From assembly GCA_964587655.1 (NCBI GenBank), contig CAZPMT010000107.1, positions 1 through 19,050 on the forward strand: a stretch of 19,050 nt of DNA, given 5' to 3'. The notes beneath the pieces are model-generated. The model saw only the letters and a list, made by a program, of their open reading frames with translations. It was not told where the DNA came from and searched no databases. The DNA is from CAZPMT01 sp964587655 (GTDB lineage: Bacteria; Hydrogenedentota; Hydrogenedentia; Hydrogenedentales; SLHB01). The position numbers were made by a program, and so were the translations under genes. This document shows, piece by piece, positions 14,353-19,050 of this stretch (position 1 is the first letter of the stretch; each line of letters starts with the position of its first letter).

Positions 14353-14698
14353 GGCGCCATACTTGCCTTAGTTTCGAGTAATAACCCCTCCGTCCGCACC
14401 GCAGGACGGCGCTTGCAGACCTCCACATATGTAAGTCCGCACCCACCCCGCAGGACGAAGGACACAAGATCAAATCTAAAGGCAATCGTAGGTCAACAAA
14501 CGCCTCCTGTCAAGTTACAAACCATTTTCGCCCGGAATTGAGAAGATTGCTGAACTTGACGCAAGAAGAGTCAGCGACATCGCCCGTGTGCCTTCGCCCC
14601 CACCTCAGCCCATAGTCAGCGCTTCCGTGAGCTTCTTGTCGGAACGATCTCCCGGTTCTTTCCCATGTACAAGGTCTCCAGGTGCGAGAAGATCCCCC
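14353..14698. other. Divergent intergenic region
   Basis: This region lies between the minus-strand oxidoreductase and the plus-strand operon. It holds two related inverted repeats, CCGTCC/GGACGG at 14390-14409 and GTCC/GGAC at 14435-14456, which share GTCCGCAC and CCGCAGGACG. These might be operator sites for the oxidoreductase gene. Nothing else is recognisable. Confidence 0.35.
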
Positions 14699-14728
14699 TT
14701 GACCTTAGAGTACTCTGTAGCGTAGAGT
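14699..14728 (+). promoter_or_regulatory. Promoter with palindromic spacer (MerR-type layout)
   Basis: TTGACC (14699-14704) and TAGAGT (14723-14728) are 18 bases apart. The spacer contains the perfect palindrome AGAGTACTCT inside CTTAGAGTACTCTGTAG. A long spacer filled by a dyad is how MerR-family regulators control promoters. No MerR gene is in the window, so the regulator is unknown. Confidence 0.4.
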
Positions 14729-14769
14729 GCATGCGTAACCAAGGAGACACCTTGTGCAACAGGTCAGTT

Positions 14770-14789
14770 CGCCCCACAGGTGTGGGGCG
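14770..14789 (+). promoter_or_regulatory. GC-rich leader hairpin before the ribosome site
   Basis: CGCCCCACA (14770-14778) and TGTGGGGCG (14781-14789) are exact reverse complements. The hairpin ends six bases before AAGGAG, so it could protect the messenger's 5' end or hinder ribosome access. Confidence 0.6.
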
Positions 14790-14810
14790 GAAAACAAGGA
14801 GATGGATAAC

Positions 14811-15476
14811 ATGACTATCACGGCGCAGGATGCGGAAAGGGCGCTCAATGAGGCGGCGATGGCCGAGCGCAAGACGAAGCTCTACACGTCGCTGAAAGGG
14901 TATGACTGGATATCGTATCTGTGGGGATCCATCTGGGTGATAGGGTTCGTGGTGCAACACGTGGAGAGCCGTCACGAGTTCATATTGCACATTGGCCGCG
15001 CAAGCGTATCGGGAACCGGCGTCTTCTGGTTTCCATTGGTGGTCTTGGGGGTCGTGGCGGGCGGCCTGATCATGTCGCACAGCATGCCCATCCGATCAGA
15101 ACGGGAGCGCGAGTTGGGCAAGGCCATCGGGTTCATGTGGTTCAGTCTCTATGCGTTCGCGGGCTTTTGGATGTTTCTTATCAGCGCGGGATCTGACGGT
15201 GCGCTATTCGTGGGAGACGCCGGGGAACGGATCGTCACGGCCATCTACGCGACGATTCCCATGCTGGCTCTATTGATCATGGGGTTGTTCGGGTGTGGGC
15301 GGATCCTGGTATTCGAGGCGGTATTCATCACCGTGATGACGGCCATCGGCCTGCTGGCAGCGGGTGAATGGTTCTACCTTTACATGGCGATTGTGGGCGG
15401 CGGAACGCAGCTTACCATTGGAGCGGCTGTGCAGATGATACTGAGGCGCGAATCATGGACGAATACGACAGAGTAA
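14811..15476 (+). CDS. Polytopic membrane protein of unknown function
   Basis: This 221-residue protein has about six hydrophobic segments starting near SYLWGSIWVIGFVVQHV and ending near FYLYMAIVGGG, after a cytosolic helical N-terminus of about 35 residues. I do not recognise the family. ATG 14811 is chosen over ATG 14802 because AAGGAG (14796-14801) then lies nine bases away. The end overlaps the start of a winged-helix regulator by 22 bases, so the two are co-translated. This is a common arrangement in which the small regulator controls its own operon. Confidence 0.7.
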   Translation: MTITAQDAERALNEAAMAERKTKLYTSLKGYDWISYLWGSIWVIGFVVQHVESRHEFILHIGRASVSGTGVFWFPLVVLGVVAGGLIMSHSMPIRSERERELGKAIGFMWFSLYAFAGFWMFLISAGSDGALFVGDAGERIVTAIYATIPMLALLIMGLFGCGRILVFEAVFITVMTAIGLLAAGEWFYLYMAIVGGGTQLTIGAAVQMILRRESWTNTTE

Positions 15477-15751
15477 TCCACCAGCCCATTCGGCTGCGGA
15501 TCATGGCGGCTCTAGCGTCACTCGAAGATGACGAACAACTCAACTTCGTGGATTTGCGGGCGCTACTGAGCGCGACGGACGGCAACCTCGGCGCACACTT
15601 GCAGAAACTGGAGGAAGCCAGCTACATCGCGACCGAGAAAGTTTTCATAGACCGGAAACCTTGCACCTGGGTCCGCGCCACATCGCAAGGAACAAAGGCG
15701 TACCGCAAGCACGTGAAGTTCCTGCGCGGGATCGTCGGCGAAGAAGTGTGA
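15455..15751 (+). CDS. Winged-helix transcriptional regulator
   Basis: This 98-residue protein is a single winged helix of the MarR/ArsR-like HTH_34 type. It begins HQPIRLRIMAAL (helix 1), carries the recognition helix in LLSATDGNLGAHLQKLEEASYI, and ends with the wing (VRATSQGTKAYRKHVKFL). The motif T-GNL--HL-KLE-AGY is diagnostic of this group. No effector domain is present. It overlaps the upstream membrane protein gene and very probably binds the promoter region at 14699-14728 or nearby. ATG 15455 fits the domain start; the ribosome site lies within the previous gene and is weak. Confidence 0.85.
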   Translation: MDEYDRVIHQPIRLRIMAALASLEDDEQLNFVDLRALLSATDGNLGAHLQKLEEASYIATEKVFIDRKPCTWVRATSQGTKAYRKHVKFLRGIVGEEV

Positions 15752-16060
15752 TTCGGAGCGTCTATGATCCTATCCGGTCGATAAGCTGAAGTACTTATGA
15801 ACCGCTACACCGGCATAACCTTTGACTCTCGTTCGTCTGGGCGTTCTCCGGTACTGCCAACAGTCAGTTTCATCGCGGCGGCATCGCAATCCATACCGCC
15901 GGCTTGCGCTACACCCTCGGGAAATGGCATTCTATGCGCGGATAGCGGTGGAAGGAAAAGGTGTCTTCCGGCCGAGTCCTCCAGCATTTGTGGATTCGAA
16001 GCGGTTCGTCTCAGAGAGAGTCCTGGTTCCGCGGCGGTCCCTCAGGAATCAGTTGACTTG
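15752..16060. other. Intergenic region without recognised gene
   Basis: Short open frames exist on the + strand, but none has a ribosome site or recognisable protein character. The region probably contains the efp promoter, which I could not place with confidence. Confidence 0.4.
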
Positions 16061-16084
16061 GACAAGGGGCTGCAACCCCTTGTC
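16061..16084 (+). promoter_or_regulatory. Leader hairpin before efp
   Basis: GACAAGGGG (16061-16069) and CCCCTTGTC (16076-16084) form a 9-bp perfect stem around a six-base loop. It ends seven bases before the AAGGAG ribosome site of efp. No T-run follows. It may be a leader structure, or a dispersed palindromic repeat. Confidence 0.65.
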
Positions 16085-16108
16085 TAAAGAAGGAGTAAGG
16101 GCAATCCA

Positions 16109-16672
16109 ATGGCTTCGGTATCGGAATTTCGCACGGGCATGGCCATCCGGCACAACGGCGACATCTGGATGGTGACGGAGTTCCAGCACGTCACGCCGGG
16201 GAACTGGCGCGCGATGCTGCGGACAAAACTGAAGAACGTGAAGACGGGCCGCGTGATGGACGTCACGTTCCGGATGACGGATAAAATCGAGGAGGTGCGG
16301 CTGATCGAGAAGAAGATGCAGTATCTCTACGCGGATGACAGCCTGCACTTCATGGATACTGAAACCTACGATCAGACGTATATCCCGGTGGACATGCTCG
16401 GGGATCAGCGTGCGTTCCTGAAGGAAGGCGAAATGGTCACGATCTTTTTCATGGAAGGCGCGGCGATGCTCGCGGAGATGCCGAACTTCGTCGAACTGAA
16501 GATCTCCGAGGCCGAGCCCGCGGTGCGCGGCGACTCCGCCACCAACATCATGAAGTACGCCGTGCTCGAGTCGGGCGCGAAAGTCCAGGTGCCGCTGTTC
16601 ATCAAGGAAGGCGACGTCATCAAGATAGACACCCGCACCGGGCGCTACATCGAGCGCGTCACGACGGCCTAG
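16109..16672 (+). CDS. efp: Translation elongation factor P
   Basis: EF-P binds between the P and E sites of stalled ribosomes and helps form peptide bonds between consecutive prolines. The 187 residues match the family. Domain I carries the loop HVTPGNWRAM (27-36), followed by TKLKNVKTGRVMDVTFR. The two OB-like domains follow, with the signature near RGDSATNIMKYAVLESGAKVQVPLFIKEGDVIKIDTRTGRYIER. At the loop tip, where E. coli has the modified Lys34 (PGKG), this protein has Asn32 (PGNW), so the known lysine or arginine modifications cannot apply. The AAGGAG upstream and the ATG at 16109 are clear. The gene seems monocistronic; no modification enzyme is beside it. Confidence 0.95.
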   Translation: MASVSEFRTGMAIRHNGDIWMVTEFQHVTPGNWRAMLRTKLKNVKTGRVMDVTFRMTDKIEEVRLIEKKMQYLYADDSLHFMDTETYDQTYIPVDMLGDQRAFLKEGEMVTIFFMEGAAMLAEMPNFVELKISEAEPAVRGDSATNIMKYAVLESGAKVQVPLFIKEGDVIKIDTRTGRYIERVTTA

Positions 16673-16704
16673 GCGCGCCGGGACCGCAACACGACAATCA
16701 CGGT

Positions 16705-17343
16705 TTACCGGTATGACTTGACGCGCGTGGATTCCGGTAGAGCCGTGTAATACACCTCGATGACGGCCACGGTCCCCTCAACGATCAGCAGGGTACATCC
16801 GCTGGTTCTGAAACGCCGTTGGAGGGCGCGGGCGGTGTTCGAGGCCATCATTTCCAACTCGCTATCGGGCAGATCGTTGATCCTGCGCGTCACATAGACG
16901 GTCATGAGGACCTTCCTGACCTCAATGCCCGTGATCATGCCGGGATAGAAGCCCTCCCACAAATCGTAGATCTCGAGAGCGAAGTCGCGCTCTTCTTTGG
17001 TCTTCGCTACGATAGCCCCCGAACCATCCTCGACCAGCCCGGTTTCTCGATACTCGACGATGTTGGGAGCACGTTCGCGGCCCGCGTATTCAACTATCCA
17101 CCCACTCAGGATCAAGGCAAAGACGGTCGCGCCGGCCCCGGCGGAGACAATTATCCGGTGGCGTTTCCTTTGCGCGCGTGCGGCCTTCTTGACCGCCTCG
17201 TAGTCGTTAACGAAGTAAGGCCGCAACCCATTCTTGCGAAGCTCCGCATCGGCCGCTTGGCGGTCAGCCGCCTCCATTGTGCCGCTTCGCTTGCGACCGG
17301 CCTCATCATACGCCCTGAAGTAGAAGCTTCTCACAGCACGCAC
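16705..17343 (-). CDS. Membrane protein with GspF-like N-terminal motif
   Basis: This is a 212-residue protein. Residues 6-46 (FYFRAYDEAGRKRSGTMEAA, then AELRKNGLRPYFV) match the opening of type II secretion/type IV pilus inner-membrane proteins GspF/PilC, where a Y-A-D--G----G-IEA pattern leads to L---GL-P. The GspF helical domains are missing. Instead there is one membrane segment (63-84) and a C-terminal region (about 85-212) of mixed character (EERDFALEIYDLWEGF, TRALQRRF-type helix, LLIVEGTVAVIEVYY strand) that I do not recognise. The first GTG (17343) is very close to GGGAGG; the GTG at 17334 is an alternative start with better spacing. No secretion genes are adjacent. Confidence 0.6.
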   Translation of the reverse strand: MRAVRSFYFRAYDEAGRKRSGTMEAADRQAADAELRKNGLRPYFVNDYEAVKKAARAQRKRHRIIVSAGAGATVFALILSGWIVEYAGRERAPNIVEYRETGLVEDGSGAIVAKTKEERDFALEIYDLWEGFYPGMITGIEVRKVLMTVYVTRRINDLPDSELEMMASNTARALQRRFRTSGCTLLIVEGTVAVIEVYYTALPESTRVKSYR

Positions 17344-17357
17344 GACCTCCCGCTTCG

Positions 17358-17411
17358 CGAGTGAGCAAGGCCTTGCTGCCTTACTCGGGGAACCCCGGAG
17401 GAAGATTCCCC
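17358..17411. promoter_or_regulatory. Nested palindromes upstream of the GspF-like gene
   Basis: A perfect 14-base palindrome (AGCAAGGCCTTGCT, 17364-17377) is flanked by CGAGT (17358-17362) and ACTCG (17383-17387). GGGGAA (17387-17392) then pairs with TTCCCC (17406-17411). Their place just upstream of a minus-strand start suggests an operator or leader structure. Confidence 0.4.
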
Positions 17412-17676
17412 TTGCGTGATGGCGGACAGCAGTTGTTGGCAGGAAGACTTACCCAAGCGGAAACCTCACGCATGGTTCCGCGCGCGACAGCTGCGGCCAA
17501 TCTTCCTGCTATTATGGACGCAACGTTTGCAGTCGTCAAGCCCCACGGGTTCGTCCTCGTGTCGATTTCCGATGAGTCGTCGTTCCCGCAAAATGGCTGC
17601 CAATACGCCCCGCCGCAAGATACATGTACTCCCGTGCTCGATGCGCTTGGGCAAAATCGTAATCCCCGGCGATTGG
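17412..17676. other. Intergenic region without recognised gene
   Basis: Open frames here (about 100 residues on either strand) lack ribosome sites and family resemblance. The region separates two divergently transcribed genes. Confidence 0.4.
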
Positions 17677-17685
17677 TGGTATAAT
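17677..17685 (+). promoter_or_regulatory. Extended -10 promoter
   Basis: TGGTATAAT is a perfect extended -10 element (TGN followed by TATAAT at 17680-17685). No good -35 lies 16-18 bases upstream, which is usual for extended -10 promoters. It points to the gene at 17851, leaving a leader of about 160 bases. Confidence 0.55.
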
Positions 17686-17850
17686 AGCTGCACCTTCGGC
17701 CAGAACGCCGGCGTTCGCGGCAGTTAAGGGGGCTGCTGCTGTGCAAGTGTCCGGCGGCGTCGACTAAGGACGCCTGGTGGTGGGTCACGCGGTCTTGTGC
17801 GCGTTGCCTCTCTCAGAGGCAGGACGCGCGTGGACACTGTGGACGGGCAA

Positions 17851-18954
17851 ATGAATCTATTCAAGAAGCTCACAGAGTTGGTTACGCCCCCTATGTTCAG
17901 GCGGGGGTCTGCCGACAGGCCCGAAGCGTATGCGGAGGGACGTTCTCTCTATTCTCTGTTGAAGCCGCTTCTCAAACAGCTCTTGTCCGCTGCCAGCGTT
18001 GACGACCCATCCGCCCGCGAGGCCGTGGCGGAGATCAAACGTATCGCACGCGCGAAGGGCCTGTACTTGACGGCGTTCGAGATGAGATCCCAGCTTCAAT
18101 TTGCCCACACCGTGGACGATCAGGATGCTCGCAGCTACAAAGCCCGCGGCTACGTCCTGGCCGCTGACTTCATCCTTGGTCACATACAACGTGAGTTGGC
18201 CGCTGTCAAAGCGGGCGCGCAGTCCATAGGGCCAAACATCTTCAGCGGTTACTGCAATGAGATGATCGCCTGTCTGCTCGCAGGCCCGAATGTGCGCCGG
18301 GCCATCGAAATCCCCGTTACCCTCCTGGATGATCTTCTCGTGACTGCTCTGGACGATGTTGAGGAAGGGGCCGGCGCATACATGATCCTTGCGGAACAAG
18401 TTCTGGCCACAGTCCGCCAGTCGGCCATGCAGCGCTTCGTTCAGCAGAACGAGAAGGCTTCCGAAACGCCACGGCCAAGAGCAAAAGGCGAAACTATCCC
18501 CTACGCTCTCGCGGACCCGTTGTCAACCATCGACGAGGATGCGCTCAACTATGTTGCAGGATTGCAGCACGAAGTGGGGAAAATCTCCGCCGGCTTCGCA
18601 GCATTGGCAAGCCGCGCGCCTGGCATAGCCGGCGCTTCACGGAAAGTCGACGTGCGCATCGACGGTCTGCGCAAAGCCCTGGTAATTGCCAACTCGGCAA
18701 GATATCTCGCGTTTACCGCCGAGGTAAGAGAACACCTTGCGGATCTTCTGCAGGATGCCAGGCCCGAAGAAGCCCGTGAGCTGTATCACGGCGCCGCTCA
18801 ATGCTACGAGGCCCAAGGCCAGCAAGAAAGCCGGCTGCACTTCACTAAACTGGTCGCGATCCGCTACAAGAAGGCCCACTCCTGTTTCATCAAGTCCGGC
18901 GACACCCAAGCCGCCGCAAGACTGCAACCCACAGGCGACAATCTTCCGGAGTGA
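17851..18954 (+). CDS. Unrecognised soluble helical protein
   Basis: This is a 367-residue protein without signal peptide or membrane segment. Predicted character is mostly alpha-helical with many Ala, Leu, Arg and Glu. A central low-complexity stretch (ETPRPRAKGETIP) divides it in two. The C-terminal part (EVREHLADLLQDARPEEARELYHGAAQCYEAQGQQ) looks like a tetratricopeptide-type helix pair. The function is unknown. ATG 17851 begins MNLFKKLTELV; GTG 17797 would add 18 residues in a less protein-like stretch. The ribosome site is weak in both cases. Two GTGGAC units (17830-17847) stand directly before the ATG. Confidence 0.65.
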   Translation: MNLFKKLTELVTPPMFRRGSADRPEAYAEGRSLYSLLKPLLKQLLSAASVDDPSAREAVAEIKRIARAKGLYLTAFEMRSQLQFAHTVDDQDARSYKARGYVLAADFILGHIQRELAAVKAGAQSIGPNIFSGYCNEMIACLLAGPNVRRAIEIPVTLLDDLLVTALDDVEEGAGAYMILAEQVLATVRQSAMQRFVQQNEKASETPRPRAKGETIPYALADPLSTIDEDALNYVAGLQHEVGKISAGFAALASRAPGIAGASRKVDVRIDGLRKALVIANSARYLAFTAEVREHLADLLQDARPEEARELYHGAAQCYEAQGQQESRLHFTKLVAIRYKKAHSCFIKSGDTQAAARLQPTGDNLPE

Positions 18955-19004
18955 CGCCCCTGGGAAAGCGCTCGGAGCCTGCGAGAAAATACCAGAATGG
19001 CGTC

Positions 19005-19024
19005 ATTCCCGCGAAAGCGGGAAT
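19005..19024. repeat. REP-like hairpin
   Basis: ATTCCCGC (19005-19012) and GCGGGAAT (19017-19024) form an 8-bp stem with a GAAA loop, preceded by CGTC. This type of dispersed palindrome, common between bacterial genes, differs in sequence from the REP copies at 7782-8550. It lies 50 bases after the last stop codon. Confidence 0.7.
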
Positions 19025-19050
19025 CCAGAGTACACACGCCGGCCCGCGAC

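Noticed and set aside
15797..16087. 96-residue frame between the winged-helix gene and efp
   Set aside because: There is no ribosome site, low-complexity Ser/Pro composition, and it runs through the efp leader hairpin.
16819..17364. 181-residue + strand frame opposite the GspF-like gene
   Set aside because: It has no ribosome site. The minus-strand frame has a membrane segment and the GspF-like motif, so the + frame is taken as shadow, though with moderate certainty.

Overview
The window reads as a chromosomal stretch of a moderately GC-rich Gram-negative-type bacterium. It contains a lipoprotein signal peptide, paired SPFH proteins, a REP/RAYT system and bacterial EF-P and GatA. The family mix (four-helix-bundle 'suffix' protein, neutral-ceramidase-like protein with an Asx-rich insert, EF-P with a PGNW loop tip) recalls PVC-related or Hydrogenedentota-like genomes. 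That placement is an inference from flavour, not from a marker gene. Layout: (1) 1-2481, two overlapping SPFH genes, the second a lipoprotein. (2) 2541-4049, a heptamer repeat and gatA. (3) 4056-5450, a minus-strand four-helix-bundle gene riddled with 9-nt-period GTGGAC/GTCCAC arrays, a gene-free C-rich stretch, another array and an IS256-type transposase remnant. (4) 5569-8640, an accessory island. It holds a good sigma70-like promoter, the N-terminal stub of a type IIG restriction-modification gene, an intact HARE-HTH/PD-(D/E)XK-like gene, an intact proteasome-like (Ntn hydrolase) gene, a C-terminal stub of the type IIG type, a complete REPtron (REP doublet, RAYT transposase, third REP) and a second C-terminal stub. 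(5) 8639-10081, a type I asparaginase with a long extra C-terminal domain. (6) 14328-10101 on the minus strand, a FAD oxidoreductase overlapping a stand-alone cyclic-nucleotide-binding protein, then a Yip1-like membrane protein and a membrane-anchored ceramidase-like protein. (7) 14699-15751, a promoter with a palindromic spacer, a polytopic membrane protein and an overlapping winged-helix regulator. (8) 16061-19024, efp behind a leader hairpin, a minus-strand protein with a GspF-like N-terminus, an unrecognised helical protein and a REP-like hairpin. The most unusual part is the 5.6-8.6 kb island. Scattered termini of a lost type IIG enzyme bracket a HARE-domain nuclease-like gene and a solitary Ntn-hydrolase-like gene whose Thr/Asp/Lys spacing resembles a proteasome beta subunit. 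The pair could be a two-gene defence module at a restriction-gene turnover site. No rRNA, tRNA or CRISPR array was seen.
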